Numbered from the stretch's first letter, positions 1 through 11,727 are shown. The stretch is DNA of 64,000 nt from an uncultured Thermoguttaceae bacterium (GCA_938084835.1 CALKER010000010.1:124001-188000); one strand, 5' to 3'. The notes: generated by a model not told the origin, from the letters alone. Numbers and translations: made by a program.

Positions 1-268
1 GATTTGGCGACATCGATCACTGCAGAAGGGTAGCGCGGAACTCTGCTCGGGATCGAAATATCTTCGGCAAATTGGACACTGCCGCTCCGTCCCCATGGAA
101 CTACCGCGCCATGTGTGTACCCGGCCGGTTCATGCGATGTCACCAATGTGTGCTGGATTTCGCTTGTGTCTTAGCGGGCTCCGGGAATTGGTACGAAGGC
201 AAGCCCCCGACCGAATGAGGAGCCTAGTGAGCAACCCGGGTCAGCCGGGATACCCAGGCAAGGTCCGA

Positions 269-568
269 CTATGCCTCGGCTTTTGCCTTCGACTTGCGCT
301 CTTTCTTGCCAGTTGAGGCAGTATCGCCATTCCCCCCAGCTGTCGTTCCCGATTTTTCGGCGGCTGCCGCCCTCTTATACGACTCGCTTCGATAATCCGT
401 TTGGTAAAAGCCAGATCCTTTAAACAGAATGGCTGCCCCCGGACCGATGAGGCGGCGGACCTTGCGCCGCCCGCACTGGGGACAAATCCTAATGGGCTCG
501 GCTGTTATAGATTGAAAGGCCTCGAACTGATGCTCGCAAGCGTCGCAGAGATATTCGTACGTCGGCAT
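269..568 (-). CDS. FmdB family zinc ribbon protein
   Basis: A 99-residue protein of the FmdB/CxxC_CxxC_SSSS family of putative regulatory zinc ribbons. The N-terminus MPTYEYLCDAC is the family signature, and two CxxC pairs (CDAC near residue 8 and CPQCG near residue 29) would bind one zinc. The second half is a low-complexity Ala/Lys/Gly tail (about residues 65-99), normal for the family. The ATG is preceded by GGAGAG at suitable spacing. It is the last minus-strand gene after grpE and dnaJ, with a 177 bp gap, so it may belong to the same stress-folding transcript. The biochemical role of this family is not established. Confidence 0.85.
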   Translation of the reverse strand: MPTYEYLCDACEHQFEAFQSITAEPIRICPQCGRRKVRRLIGPGAAILFKGSGFYQTDYRSESYKRAAAAEKSGTTAGGNGDTASTGKKERKSKAKAEA

Positions 569-745
569 GGTTAGCTCTCCCGAAAGTACCAGTTCAAAGC
601 CTGCTTAAGTTTCGTCACGTTGACTTCCATCTGGAAGATGTTAACACGCTTTTTCCGATGTCAATAAACCCCCTGGGACCCACGCGAGTCCGGCGGAGTG
701 ACCTGACGGACACGGCCTGAGTTTCCGACCCAGGGCCTACGGGCC

Positions 746-1501
746 TCAATTATTGGTAGGCGCCGGCGCACTTCCCCGGGAGACGATTACTTGGGCCGGA
801 CGCACCACTCGGTCGTGGAGGCGATAACCGGCTCGCAAAACCCGGATCACAGTATTCGGAGGACAACTGTCACTGGGCTCTTGGCCGACGGCCTCGTGCA
901 CATTCGGATCGAAAACTTTCCCTTCGGCGTCTATGCGGTAGCAGTGGTGGCGTGCCAACACCTGTTCTAGGTGTTCGGCCACCATCCGGAACCCTTCTTT
1001 CAAGGACGTCGAACCGGCTTCGCCTGTGGCTGCCTCAATGGCTCGGTAAATATCGTCGAGCACGGGCAACAGGTCGCGCAGCAGGTCCAATTCGGCGTAA
1101 CGCCGTTCTTCTTCTAATTGACGGGCGACCCGCTTTCGCAAATTATCGAGCTCAGCGTAAGCCCGCAAAAGCCGATCCCTTGTGTCCGCAAGTTCCGCCC
1201 GCATGAGTTCAAGCTCCTGCGTGAGCTCCTCGAGATTCATCTCCGTTGGCCCGGGTGAACCGGCCGACTCACCCTCTGGGGTTACCATCGCATCCTGCTG
1301 ATTTGTGCCTTCGTATGAGCCGGCATTCGGCCGGTATGTCTCACCTTGCTTACTTTGGTCAAAATTTGACCCGTGGCCTCCCTGTTGAAACACCAGCCCC
1401 TCTTCCTCCGGACGTGAGGGTGAGTTTCCGGGAGGCAAAGCCGCTTCCGACCGCGACTCCCACGATGCAGCTGCTTTGTGATAGCGATTATCGGTCATCA
1501 T
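746..1501 (-). CDS. grpE: GrpE nucleotide exchange factor
   Basis: Nucleotide exchange factor for DnaK: it releases ADP from the chaperone so that a new cycle can start. The central region has a long predicted coiled coil (about residues 90-140, rich in Glu, Leu and Arg), followed by the beta domain with the signature FDPNVHEAVG and the closing motif GYRLHDRVVRPAQVIV. The first 80 residues are polar and poorly conserved, as in other GrpE proteins. I chose the ATG at 1501 (MMTDNR) over an upstream TTG at 1564, because the upstream extension has no clear ribosome site; the second ATG at 1498 is equally possible. It follows dnaJ by about 300 bp. No dnaK is in the window. Confidence 0.9.
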   Translation of the reverse strand: MMTDNRYHKAAASWESRSEAALPPGNSPSRPEEEGLVFQQGGHGSNFDQSKQGETYRPNAGSYEGTNQQDAMVTPEGESAGSPGPTEMNLEELTQELELMRAELADTRDRLLRAYAELDNLRKRVARQLEEERRYAELDLLRDLLPVLDDIYRAIEAATGEAGSTSLKEGFRMVAEHLEQVLARHHCYRIDAEGKVFDPNVHEAVGQEPSDSCPPNTVIRVLRAGYRLHDRVVRPAQVIVSRGSAPAPTNN

Positions 1502-1796
1502 ATTACCCCGGAATTTTGCCGATCTATTCGTGACTTGGGTGTACCTCTCCCAGCCAACTCGCAAGCAACGCCTGGATACTAAAAAGCGCCCGCACGGGGC
1601 AAGATGCTGCAGCTCACTCCAAGGAGCGCGTTAGGTCGAACGCACAAGCTCAAGTGTTATTCCAGGATAAACTCTGGGAACCGTCCTACCATGCCGAACC
1701 CAGCAACCGGAACCAATGGTGAGGGCTAACGAGGCGCCAGGTCGCTCGGCAAGTGGCGCCACGGGCCCCGATCTCGATCACGAACCCTAGCCAAGC

Positions 1797-2972
<1,176 letters not shown>

Positions 2973-2978
2973 TTAGGG

Positions 2979-3009
2979 ATTATAGTGCGGGCTTATCGAG
3001 CTGTGTCGA
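2979..3009 (-). promoter_or_regulatory. Possible promoter for dnaJ-grpE-fmdB
   Basis: On the minus strand a perfect TATAAT lies at 2984-2979. A weak -35 candidate, TCGACA, lies at 3009-3004 with a 19 bp spacer, which is longer than ideal. Transcription would start near 2972, about 40 nt before the dnaJ start codon. Because the groEL1 terminator lies upstream of it (3277-3311), this promoter would give dnaJ-grpE a transcript of their own. I see no CIRCE element. Confidence 0.45.
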
Positions 3010-3276
3010 ATGCTTTTTACCGGCGGGCATTTCCCGCGGAGTGGCCCTTCCAGCAAGTGGCGGTTTTTTTGGCCGAGCTTTCCGCAGGCCCGAGGCTTCG
3101 GGTACCGTCCCGGGCAATTTCGTCGGCACATAAATACGGTGTTTGCGGGTTAGATGTCCCGCTACAGCCAGCCTTCTCCGTCGAGGGCCTAAGCCGGCCA
3201 AACACCCAAACTTCCCTCTACCGGGTCAAAATACGAAACCACCCAAAAATTGCTTCCACCCGCAATGTCTTACGTA

Positions 3277-3311
3277 AAAGAGGCCACCTGTTAAGAACAA
3301 GTGGCCTCTTT
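3277..3311 (-). terminator. Intrinsic terminator downstream of groEL1
   Basis: A 16-base inverted repeat with a single G-T wobble (AAAGAGGCCACCTGTT at 3277-3292 against 3296-3311) and a three-base loop. On the minus strand the hairpin is followed by TTTT at 3279-3276. It lies about 80 bp after the groEL1 stop codon, so it should end the groEL2-groES-groEL1 transcripts before dnaJ. Confidence 0.85.
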
Positions 3312-3392
3312 CTGGCCGTCGGAGTCAGCGACGGGCGTAAACCGCACTCCAAGTTTCTTTGTGATTGCCGATAGGTTGCCGTCCCACCTTGA

Positions 3393-5009
3393 CTAAACCA
3401 CTGCACCCTCTGCCAGCCGCTTCTTGTCCTCGTCCTTAAGATCGGTGACAAGAGTTTCGGTCGTCAACATTAAGCCGGCAATACTTGCAGCATTTTCAAG
3501 GGCGATTCGCACGACCTTGAGGGGATCGATGATCCCGGCTTTAAACATGTCCACAATTTTACCGGTGTTGGCATCGAACCCATAATTGGTGGGTTTCTGA
3601 GCAACTTCCTCGGCAATCACGGCACCGTCGAAACCGCTATTTTCCGCAATTTGCTCGAGGGGATAAGACAGCACTTTGTAGATGATGTCCACACCGAGTT
3701 TTTCATCCCCGCGAGCGTTTTGACGTGCTTTTTCCACGGCTTCGCGACACCGCAGGAGGGCCACTCCACCACCGGGGACAATTCCCTCTTCGGCGGCCGC
3801 CCGCGTCGCGTGTAAGGCATCCTCCACGCGAGCCTTGGTTTGTTTCATTTCGGCCTCAGTAGCTCCACCGACGTGAACAACGGCCACGCCACCGGCCAAC
3901 TTGGCCAAACGCTCCTGAAATTTTTCGCGATCGTAGTCGCTGTCCGTTTCTTCGATCTGCCGCCGCAGCTGCTCGATTCGGGCTTTAATTTCCGACGGTT
4001 TACCCAACCCTTCCACGATGGTGGTGGAGTCTTTATCGACGATTACTTTTTTCGCCCGGCCGAGGTGTTCCAGCGTCACGTTTTCCAATTTAATACCCAG
4101 ATCTTCGCTGATCATTGTGCCGCCGGTGAGAATCGCGATGTCAGTGAGCATGGCCTTGCGGCGATCACCAAAGCCCGGGGCCTTAACCGCACAACAATTC
4201 AGCACCCCCCGGAGCTTGTTGACAACAAGCATAGTAAGGGCTTCGCCTTCCACATCCTCGGCAATTATGAGCAACGGTTTTCCCGACTGAGCCACCCGTT
4301 CCAAGATCGGAATTAGATCGCGGATGTTGCTAATTTTCTTTTCGTGAATCAGGATGTAACAATCCTCGAGCACGCAGTCCATATGCTCGATACGGTTAAT
4401 GAAGTAGGGGGATAAGTACCCCTTGTCGAACTGCATGCCCTCGACGATCTCGTAGGTTGTCTCAGCGGTCTTTCCTTCCTCGACCGTGATGACCCCATCG
4501 CTGCCAACCTTCTCCATCGCCTCCGCGAGGAGTTCGCCGATTTTGCGGTCGTTGTTGGCACTAATTGCGCCAACGTTTGCAATTTCCTCCTTACTCGTGA
4601 CCTTTTTCGCGATGGTGTATAAATGGTCCACGGCGGCGCGGACGCCACGGTCGATACCGCGGCGCAAAGCGGTAGGGTTAGCGCCGGCCGTCAGATGACG
4701 TAAACCTTCGCGATAAATAGCTCGAGCAAGAATGGTAGCCGTTGTCGTGCCGTCGCCGGCCACGTCGGACGTCTTGGACGCCACTTCGTTTACAAGTTTG
4801 GCGCCCATATTTTCGAAGCGATCCTCAAGTTCAATCTCTTTAGCCACGGTGACGCCGTCTTTGGTAATCGTCGGACCACCGTAGCTTTTATCCAGAATGA
4901 CATTCCGACCGGTAGGACCCAAAGTCACGGCGACGGCTCGAGCCAACTTATCTACGCCGTCATAGAGCTTTTTACGTGCTTGGTCCTCAAAGAGTAGTTG
5001 CTTAGCCAC
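3393..5009 (-). CDS. groEL: Chaperonin GroEL (paralog 1)
   Basis: 60 kDa chaperonin subunit that encloses unfolded proteins in an ATP-driven double ring capped by GroES. The 538 residues align end to end with classical GroEL: the ATP-site stretch [21 protein letters not shown] (Asp51), AGDGTTTAT (Asp86) and the late motif [12 protein letters not shown]. The C-terminus ends in a charged [15 protein letters not shown] rather than the flexible Gly-Gly-Met repeats of many GroELs. The start is a GTG with GAGGGACC upstream. It lies 268 bp behind groES, a wider gap than the usual tight groESL pair. A second, divergent GroEL lies upstream. Confidence 0.96.
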   Translation of the reverse strand: MAKQLLFEDQARKKLYDGVDKLARAVAVTLGPTGRNVILDKSYGGPTITKDGVTVAKEIELEDRFENMGAKLVNEVASKTSDVAGDGTTTATILARAIYREGLRHLTAGANPTALRRGIDRGVRAAVDHLYTIAKKVTSKEEIANVGAISANNDRKIGELLAEAMEKVGSDGVITVEEGKTAETTYEIVEGMQFDKGYLSPYFINRIEHMDCVLEDCYILIHEKKISNIRDLIPILERVAQSGKPLLIIAEDVEGEALTMLVVNKLRGVLNCCAVKAPGFGDRRKAMLTDIAILTGGTMISEDLGIKLENVTLEHLGRAKKVIVDKDSTTIVEGLGKPSEIKARIEQLRRQIEETDSDYDREKFQERLAKLAGGVAVVHVGGATEAEMKQTKARVEDALHATRAAAEEGIVPGGGVALLRCREAVEKARQNARGDEKLGVDIIYKVLSYPLEQIAENSGFDGAVIAEEVAQKPTNYGFDANTGKIVDMFKAGIIDPLKVVRIALENAASIAGLMLTTETLVTDLKDEDKKRLAEGAVV

Positions 5010-5277
5010 GGCTTCGGTCCCTCTTCAAAATGAATCCTTCAGTTTCCTGTTGAAGCGGCCTGTAAGATCTTTGGGAGGTCTTTAAGGCCGCTGAGACTTT
5101 CACAAATGCTTTCTCACGCAAAACTCTTTACTACAGCAGGTGCCGCTCCAGCCTTAAGTCCCTTAGACTCGAAGGCAAGCGGCGACTGGACGCCCACTCG
5201 GTACACTTTTGTTAGCTCCGGGTCCGCAACACCAGGGACAGTTTCCGGGGACAATCAGCCCCCAGGTTCTGTGAGGC

Positions 5278-5583
5278 TCACTCCTTGACCACTTTCGCAA
5301 GGATATCACTTTCGCGAAGAATCTTAATTTCTCGCCCGTCTATTTCGATGTCAGTGCCAGCGTATTTGCCGAAGATTACCTCGTCGCCGACAGCTACGGA
5401 CAAGCTGCTCCGCTGGCCATTTTCTAAAAGCTTGCCCGGTCCAACGGCCAGCACTGTCCCGCGCTGCGGTTTTTCTTTGGCGGTGTCTGGAAGGACGATC
5501 CCGCCAGGAGTCCGTTCTTCGGCTTCCATCGGTTCCACAACAACTCGGTCATCCAACGGCTTGAGATTAATCGTCTTGGCCAT
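5278..5583 (-). CDS. groES: Co-chaperonin GroES
   Basis: 10 kDa co-chaperonin that forms the heptameric lid on GroEL. The start region [12 protein letters not shown], the mobile loop [17 protein letters not shown] (the GGIVLP segment that contacts GroEL) and the ending [13 protein letters not shown] are all typical. The ATG at 5583 follows a GTGAGGA ribosome site; a GTG three codons upstream overlaps that site and is less likely. It lies between two different groEL genes on the same strand, so a single GroES may serve both rings. Confidence 0.95.
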   Translation of the reverse strand: MAKTINLKPLDDRVVVEPMEAEERTPGGIVLPDTAKEKPQRGTVLAVGPGKLLENGQRSSLSVAVGDEVIFGKYAGTDIEIDGREIKILRESDILAKVVKE

Positions 5584-5923
5584 GGTCCTCACCCTTTTTT
5601 GTTTGCCTCTCCGTTACGACATTTAGTTGTCCGGATACTTTGGGAGTTCCGATGGATTTTGTAAGGGCCCGCTTGGCCCGAAAGGATCGACCACCGGCTT
5701 CCTGTGCATCCCGCTTTTTTCGCGTACAAACTTTTCTTGTGTTTGCACAGGTCTTCTGCACAAGCGCCAATCTCGGGTGTCTTTCAAAATTGGCGGCCCC
5801 GGGTGTCGACCCTGTTTTGAAATTTGAAGTTTGCTTCCAGCTCCGCGCCCCCTACGCCGGCGCCTCTGATTCAGTTTTTAAGATTCGCTTCCCAGATGCC
5901 GGTTGCGGCGAAGTCGCCGAGGT
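5584..5923. other. Intergenic region groEL2-groES
   Basis: No gene, CIRCE element (TTAGCACTC-N9-GAGTGCTAA) or clear terminator is visible in this stretch. Confidence 0.6.
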
Positions 5924-7561
5924 TTACTCTTCAAAGTCCTCAAAGTCCTCGGGCCCGCGCTTTGGTTTTTCTTTCTTTTTCTTAGGAATTTCAGTCACTA
6001 AGCAAGAGGTGGTCAGCAAGAGGGAGGCGGCACTTGTAGCATTCTCGAGGGCCACACGAACCACCTTGGCCGGGTCAATGATACCAGCCTCTAACATGTC
6101 GCAGTAGACGCCTTTTTCGGCATCGAAGCCCTCGTTTTTGTTCTTTGACTGCTTAATTTTGTTAACAGCCACACCCCCATCGTATCCGGCATTTTCCACG
6201 ATCCAATAAAGTGGCATTTCTAAGGCTTTTTGAACGACCTTGACCCCAAGCTTTTCGTCGCCATCAAGTTCGAGCTTTTCCAAAGCCTTAGCCGCCCGAA
6301 TCAACGCAACACCTCCGCCCGGCACAATTCCCTCGGCCAACGCAGCCTGCGTGGCGGCCTTAGCGTCTTCCATGAGCGTCTTTCGCTCTTTCATTTCGGT
6401 TTCAGTTGCGGCGCCTACCATAATTTGGGCGACGCCGCCGGCCAGCTTCGCCAGCCGTTCCTGCAACTTCTCGCGATCATAATCACTTGTTGTTTTTTCG
6501 ATTTCCTGACGAATCTGTTCGGCTCGCCCTTCAATGGCCTCCTTCTTACCGCCCCCACCGATGATCGTCGTGTCATCGGCGGTGACGATGACTTTCTTGG
6601 CGGTGCCCAGATCGGAAAGCTTCACCGATTCCAGCGAGATGCCCAGGTCTTTGAAAATAGGTTGACCCCCAGTGAGGATCGCAATGTCCCCGAGCATTGC
6701 CTTGCGGCGCTCGCCGTATCCTGGAGCTTTCACAGCACAGCAGCTGAGAATCCCACGGAGTTTATTCACCACTAAAGTGGCAAGCGCTTCGCCTTCTACG
6801 TCCTCGGCTATGACCAAAAGCGGTTTACCGGATCTGCTAACGGCTTCTAGGAGGGGAATTAGAGGTTTGGCACTTGAGAGTTTTTCTTCGTGGACGAGAA
6901 TATAGCAATTCTCCAGCTCGCAGCTCTGCTCCTCTTGATTGGTCACGAAATGGGGCGACAAGTATCCCCGATCAAACTGCATTCCCTCGACGAATTCGAC
7001 GTACGTCTCGGCTTGACGCCCTTCTTCGACAGTGATCACCCCGTCTTTACCGACTTTCATGAAGGCATCTGCTAAGACGGAGCCAATTTCCGGATCGTTG
7101 TTGCCGGCGATGGTGGCAACCTGCATGATTTCCTTTTTGTTTTTCTCATCGATCTTTTTCGCCATGCGACGGATTTCCTCGACGACAGCTGCCGTCGCCT
7201 TATGCATGCCCCGCGCCAATGCCATTGGATCGGCGCCGGCGGCAATCATTCGAAGGCCTTCCCGGAACATAGCCTCGGCTAAGACGGTAGCCGTCGTGGT
7301 CCCATCGCCAGCTACATCGTTGGTCTTCGAGGCAGCTTCCTTTACCAATTTTGCCCCAAGGTCCTCATATGGGTCTTGGAGGCTAATATCTTCCGCCACC
7401 GTCACACCATCTTTTGTAATTTTTGGCGAACCCCACCCTTTGTCCAAAACCGCATTACGCCCACGGGGACCTAGCGTAGTCCGTACTGCCCGAGCCAACT
7501 TTCCAACGCCCTCCAACAGGGCTAGACGGGCAGCCTCTTCGTAAAGCATCTGCTTTGCCAC
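5924..7561 (-). CDS. groEL: Chaperonin GroEL (paralog 2)
   Basis: A second full-length chaperonin (545 residues) with intact ATP-site motifs ([32 protein letters not shown]) and [12 protein letters not shown]. It differs clearly from paralog 1. There is a lysine-rich expansion near residue 140 ([14 protein letters not shown]), an [14 protein letters not shown] segment near residue 480, and a C-terminal tail with a KKKKEKPKR run followed by the acidic repeat PEDFEDFEE in place of a Gly-Met tail. The start is a GTG preceded by GAGGAGGACTAGG. Being first in the cluster, with 340 bp before groES, it may be transcribed from its own promoter. Such divergent paralogs often specialise in substrate, but that is inference here. 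Confidence 0.95.
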   Translation of the reverse strand: MAKQMLYEEAARLALLEGVGKLARAVRTTLGPRGRNAVLDKGWGSPKITKDGVTVAEDISLQDPYEDLGAKLVKEAASKTNDVAGDGTTTATVLAEAMFREGLRMIAAGADPMALARGMHKATAAVVEEIRRMAKKIDEKNKKEIMQVATIAGNNDPEIGSVLADAFMKVGKDGVITVEEGRQAETYVEFVEGMQFDRGYLSPHFVTNQEEQSCELENCYILVHEEKLSSAKPLIPLLEAVSRSGKPLLVIAEDVEGEALATLVVNKLRGILSCCAVKAPGYGERRKAMLGDIAILTGGQPIFKDLGISLESVKLSDLGTAKKVIVTADDTTIIGGGGKKEAIEGRAEQIRQEIEKTTSDYDREKLQERLAKLAGGVAQIMVGAATETEMKERKTLMEDAKAATQAALAEGIVPGGGVALIRAAKALEKLELDGDEKLGVKVVQKALEMPLYWIVENAGYDGGVAVNKIKQSKNKNEGFDAEKGVYCDMLEAGIIDPAKVVRVALENATSAASLLLTTSCLVTEIPKKKKEKPKRGPEDFEDFEE

Positions 7562-8384
7562 TTTCCTAGTCCTCCTCTACTTGTCAATCCGGTTAGCGAG
7601 ATAGGGCCGAACAGTTCATTGCTTTCAGCATGCTCGGGAGGAACGCATGCGACACATGTGCGAACGGGCGTCTGACCGCTTACATTCAAAGAAACAAAAA
7701 CGTCCGGACGGCTATACCGGGTAGCTCATCTTTTTCTTGCAGCTGGTGATACCTCATACGTGGCACCCGGAAGGTTGTTCCCAAATAAACGCTGGATGGA
7801 GCCTTGCGGCCAACCAAAATTGGCAGGTTTTTTTGAGAGCAATCTAAACTGCAAGGAGTATGCCTAATGTTCTGGCTTATGCAGTAAGTCTATTTAAAAT
7901 CGAGACTTGAGACGCATATCGTTGAGTCGGCACCTTACAGTGACGGAGGAAATTTGGTCCGACTGCCACTTTGGCAGTGTGCGGCCTCGGCCAATCGCAA
8001 GAAAGCGCCCTAAGGGTGTGGAAGGATCTGAATTCGGTCCGAACATCGGGGCATTTCCCTAAGCTTGCAACTCTTCAGAGGCAGAAATCCTACGCGGACG
8101 TTTAAGTTGGACCGTTAAGTCTCTTCTTGAGATGAATCCCCCATTTTGGGGTGTGTAGATGCAATGCGAAGTCGCAGATACGCGGGAGTTGGCTTGTGTC
8201 TTAATGCCAAATGGCTCGCAAGAGGACGCAAGGTGTTACCTCGGGCTATTCCAGAGGCCTGATAATGCGCTAGAATCTCAAAAATGAGCGATTTTGTAAC
8301 TGTTTGCCGGTTGTCGGACCAGGAGCGAGTTTTTGGGTATCAAACAACAAACGACCTTTTAACGAATTGAGTAATCGTTTCATC
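7562..8384. other. Divergent intergenic region groEL2 / rpe
   Basis: No gene is visible. It must carry the promoters for the minus-strand chaperone cluster and the plus-strand rpe gene. I found no CIRCE palindrome and no sigma-32-type CTTGAA...CCCCAT box near groEL2. Confidence 0.55.
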
Positions 8385-9116
8385 ATGAGAAGCGAGCAGA
8401 TCGACGCGAGGCCCGAATGGCTTGAGGAAATTCTTCGGCGTCGCCCGGTAATTTCACCCTCTCTTTTGGCGTGCGACTTCACGCGGTTAGGCGAGGAAAT
8501 TCGCGCGCTTGAGGAAGCGGGAGCGCGGGTCCTTCACATCGACGTCATGGACGGGCATTTCGTGCCCAACTTGAGTATGGGAGTGCCAATCGTAGAGGCA
8601 ATTCGCCGGCTGACAAATTTGATTTTGGATGTGCACTTAATGGTGGACAATCCGGAGTTATTTTTAGAGCCTTTCCGGAAGGCTGGGGCCGATGCCCTAA
8701 CCGTGCACATAGAAGTGGCGCCTGATCCTCGCCCGTTGCTGGAGAGCATCCGGCGTCTGGGAGCTGCCGCAGGATTGAGCCTCAACCCTCCCACGCCGAT
8801 TGAGTCGGTTTTACCCTTTCTTTCCTTTTGTGACTTAATCCTCGTTATGAGCGTCATGCCAGGTTTCGGCGGCCAGGCTTTTCAACCATCGGCCCTCGAA
8901 AAGCTGCGCTTACTCCGCGAGAATCGCCCCCCGGGGGTAGTTTTGTCAATCGACGGGGGGATCAAGGCAGCCAACGTAAGCCTCTGTACCGCAGCGGGAG
9001 CAGATCTTCTCGTCATTGGAACAGGCTTTTTTACAGACGAAGCCGGAACTTACGGCGAGCGACTGCACCGCCTGCACCGCCGCGCCTTGGAGCTGGCACC
9101 GGCCAGGGGTGCGTGA
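8385..9116 (+). CDS. rpe: Ribulose-phosphate 3-epimerase
   Basis: Interconverts D-ribulose 5-phosphate and D-xylulose 5-phosphate in the pentose phosphate pathway. The TIM-barrel motifs are all present: SPSLLACDF, the metal-binding HIDVMDGHFVPNLS, LDVHLMVDNP, MSVMPGFGGQAF and the phosphate-binding SIDGGIKAANV. The ATG at 8385 gives 243 residues with a short N-terminal extension of about 20 residues; an in-frame TTG at 8304 would add 27 residues of no family resemblance. The ribosome site before the ATG is weak. It stands alone, about 390 bp ahead of rimO. Confidence 0.94.
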   Translation: MRSEQIDARPEWLEEILRRRPVISPSLLACDFTRLGEEIRALEEAGARVLHIDVMDGHFVPNLSMGVPIVEAIRRLTNLILDVHLMVDNPELFLEPFRKAGADALTVHIEVAPDPRPLLESIRRLGAAAGLSLNPPTPIESVLPFLSFCDLILVMSVMPGFGGQAFQPSALEKLRLLRENRPPGVVLSIDGGIKAANVSLCTAAGADLLVIGTGFFTDEAGTYGERLHRLHRRALELAPARGA

Positions 9117-9504
9117 TTTGTGTAACACCCTCTGGACTTAAAGCCAGCCTTTTAGACCAAAACCATTCCCTAGGGAGAACCAGTAGGGGGAAGACCGATA
9201 ATCTGAAACTTTTGGGGGCCTTCTCGAACTTCAGACGACAAAACTTCCACTTGATTTAATTTGCAAACATGTCATCCTGAGTATTAAGCATGCTAATGAT
9301 ATTAGCGCGGTTGAAACCGTAAAGCCTAAGCAGAGTGACCATCTTGTATATTTTCATGGTGTTATCGTTCCAAAAAATAAGACGAGCTTATAGTGCGGCT
9401 TCTCTCAATTAGCCGTGCGGCTGGTGGTCATAATAAAGCGGATTGCAAGTAAAGACGCGAATAAAGACAAAGACTGTTAGCAGTGTTCTTCGGGGAAAGT
9501 GTCG
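9117..9504. other. Intergenic region rpe-rimO
   Basis: An AT-richer stretch without a gene. I see no convincing terminator or promoter pair. Confidence 0.5.
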
Positions 9505-10923
9505 ATGTCGGGAATGGCGGAGACTTTCGGAAAACCTGCTAGGGGCTTGACCCGTGCGAGCTTCAGCTTGATATCGCTGGGCTGTCCAAAGAATTTAGTT
9601 GATTCTGAGCAAATCGGCGCGCGGCTTACGGCTGTAGGCTTGCGATTTACGCCAAAACCGGAGGGTGCAGACCTTGTCGTCATTAACACGTGTGGGTTCC
9701 TCGAGGCATCTCGGAAGGAGTCGCTGCAAACCATTCAGGAGGTTGTTGAGCTAAAGCGACAGGGTTGTGTAAGGGCCGTCATAGTCACCGGATGTCTTAC
9801 TCAGTATGAGGGTGAAAGACTATTAGAGCTTTGTCCCGGTGTGGACCAGGTGATCGGGTTATGGGGCGAGGCGTCTATCGGTGAATGGGCAGTGAAGTTG
9901 CTGACCGGTGGCTGTGGCGTTCGGGAACGGGCGTTTGTCCCCCAGGAACCAACGGGCGACGTAAGCTGCTGGGGTTCGGACGAGCCCTTTCCGCCACGGC
10001 TTCGGTTGACTGCCTCACACGTAGCATTTTTGAAAATCGCGGAGGGGTGCGATCGGTTTTGCACCTTCTGTGTGATTCCAAAGATTCGGGGACGTTACCG
10101 CAGTCGTCCGATGTCTTCTCTATTGGCTGAAGCAAGGGCGTTGGCGTCCGCAGGAGTTCGAGAACTGATCCTGGTGGCCCAGGACACGAGTTATTACGGG
10201 ACCGATTTAGAAGGTCGGCCGCTGTTGGCACGGCTGCTTCACGAGCTGGACGCGATCGAAGAACTAGAGTGGATCCGCGTCCTCTACCTTTACCCTACCC
10301 ATGTTACCGACGAACTGATTGAGGTTATAGCTTCTGGAAAGCGAATCTTGCCGTACTTGGATATTCCGCTTCAACACATCGACGATCGAATCCTTCGGCG
10401 GATGAATCGCCAGGTCACGCGGCAGGAAATTGAGTCAATTATTCAGCGAGTGCGTCAGGGGATACCGGGACTGGTTCTTCGCACCACGATGATCACGGGC
10501 TTTCCCGGCGAAACCGAGGAAGATTTTGAAGAACTTTGCGAATTTGTCCGCGTCCAACGGTTCGAACACTTGGGGGTTTTCGCTTATTCTCCGGAACCGG
10601 CGGCACCCTCGGGAAAGCTTGATGGCCAAGTCCCGGAAGAGGAAGCAAAGCGTCGGGCGGAGAGGCTCCTTGCCCTTCAACAGGAAATTGCTTTTTCGCG
10701 GCTGGAGGAACAGCTCGGCTCGAGGGTCGAGGTGCTGGTCGATCTTCCCATACCCGGGGAAAAATCGGCATTTGTGGGTCGGACTTACGCTCAGGCTCCC
10801 GATGTAGACGGGGTGGTGTACGTCACGGGTCGATCTCTTCGTCCGGGACGGATTGTCCCTTGCGAAATAGTAGCGCGACACGGTTACGACCTTGTGGGCG
10901 TGGCTGTGGGCAAAGCCCGCTAA
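9505..10923 (+). CDS. rimO: Ribosomal protein S12 methylthiotransferase RimO
   Basis: Radical-SAM enzyme that adds a methylthio group to a conserved aspartate of ribosomal protein S12. The N-terminal UPF0004 domain carries three cluster cysteines (SLGCPKN, NTCGFL, VTGCL). The radical-SAM core carries CDRFCTFCVIPKIRGRYRSR, the Cx3Cx2C set. A TRAM-like domain ends the protein. SLGCPKNLVDSE separates it from the tRNA enzyme MiaB. The ATG at 9505 is well spaced from GGGGAAA; a GTG two codons upstream overlaps that site. Length about 472 residues, near the family norm. Confidence 0.95.
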   Translation: MSGMAETFGKPARGLTRASFSLISLGCPKNLVDSEQIGARLTAVGLRFTPKPEGADLVVINTCGFLEASRKESLQTIQEVVELKRQGCVRAVIVTGCLTQYEGERLLELCPGVDQVIGLWGEASIGEWAVKLLTGGCGVRERAFVPQEPTGDVSCWGSDEPFPPRLRLTASHVAFLKIAEGCDRFCTFCVIPKIRGRYRSRPMSSLLAEARALASAGVRELILVAQDTSYYGTDLEGRPLLARLLHELDAIEELEWIRVLYLYPTHVTDELIEVIASGKRILPYLDIPLQHIDDRILRRMNRQVTRQEIESIIQRVRQGIPGLVLRTTMITGFPGETEEDFEELCEFVRVQRFEHLGVFAYSPEPAAPSGKLDGQVPEEEAKRRAERLLALQQEIAFSRLEEQLGSRVEVLVDLPIPGEKSAFVGRTYAQAPDVDGVVYVTGRSLRPGRIVPCEIVARHGYDLVGVAVGKAR

Positions 10924-11079
10924 GCGCTGCTTCCATTTTGCGGGGCGACTTAGCGCGGGCAAAGGCTGACAGCGGTAAATCGGTAACCGACAATGTTTTG
11001 CCTAAGCTAGTCCTCCAACCAGGCGATTGATAGCGTTTCGCTCTTTCGCGATTTTGGATGTGCCCGGGGAGAAAAATTT

Positions 11080-11727
11080 ATGTTTAGTCGGACGGGCGAT
11101 CCCTCATGGGCCCGAGTAGGAATTGCCAATCTGGTTACGGTCGGGCGGCTGGTTCTCGCTGCGGTCCTCTTCGTCTTGCTTTCATTGCCTTTGGAGCTCC
11201 GGTATTTAGCGGGATTTGTAGTGTTTGTCTTAGCAAGCGGAAGTGATTGGGTTGACGGGTTCCTTGCGCGACAGTTCGGACAGACATCGGTGCTAGGACG
11301 GGTGCTCGATCCTTTTGTAGACAAAGTTCTGATTTGCGGTACCCTGATCTTTCTGTCGGCTGAACCGGTATTTCGGCATCGGCCGGAGCTATTTCAGCCC
11401 TGGATGGTGGTCGTCGTTTTGTCTCGGGAACTACTGGTAACAGCCCTTCGGGGATTGGCGGAGGAACGGGGTTACGATTTTTCCGCTCAGCCGGCCGGCA
11501 AGCTAAAAATGGTCGTCCAAAGTGTAGCCTGCGGGGCTGCACTGTTTTATTTGGCATGGCCGATGTCTTTGGCTTCGCCGAATGGAAAAGCCGCCTCGCC
11601 ATGGCTTGAGTTCCTGCTGATTGCGTCTGTGTGGCTCATGTTGTTTATCACGATTTATTCAGGGGTGGGATATGTCATTAAAATAGCCCGGCTGTGGCGA
11701 AATTTAGGGGGGGAAGCAGAAGTTTAA
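11080..11727 (+). CDS. pgsA: CDP-diacylglycerol-glycerol-3-phosphate 3-phosphatidyltransferase
   Basis: Integral membrane enzyme that makes phosphatidylglycerol phosphate, the committed step to phosphatidylglycerol and cardiolipin. The CDP-alcohol phosphotransferase motif D-x2-DG-x2-AR-x8-G-x3-D-x3-D is intact: SDWVDGFLAR, then GRVLDPFVDK. Several hydrophobic segments flank it (about residues 20-45, 130-160 and 175-200). The ATG follows GGGGAGA. It lies 156 bp after rimO on the same strand and could be cotranscribed. The family also includes other CDP-alcohol transferases, but length (215) and motif context favour PgsA. Confidence 0.9.
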   Translation: MFSRTGDPSWARVGIANLVTVGRLVLAAVLFVLLSLPLELRYLAGFVVFVLASGSDWVDGFLARQFGQTSVLGRVLDPFVDKVLICGTLIFLSAEPVFRHRPELFQPWMVVVVLSRELLVTALRGLAEERGYDFSAQPAGKLKMVVQSVACGAALFYLAWPMSLASPNGKAASPWLEFLLIASVWLMLFITIYSGVGYVIKIARLWRNLGGEAEV

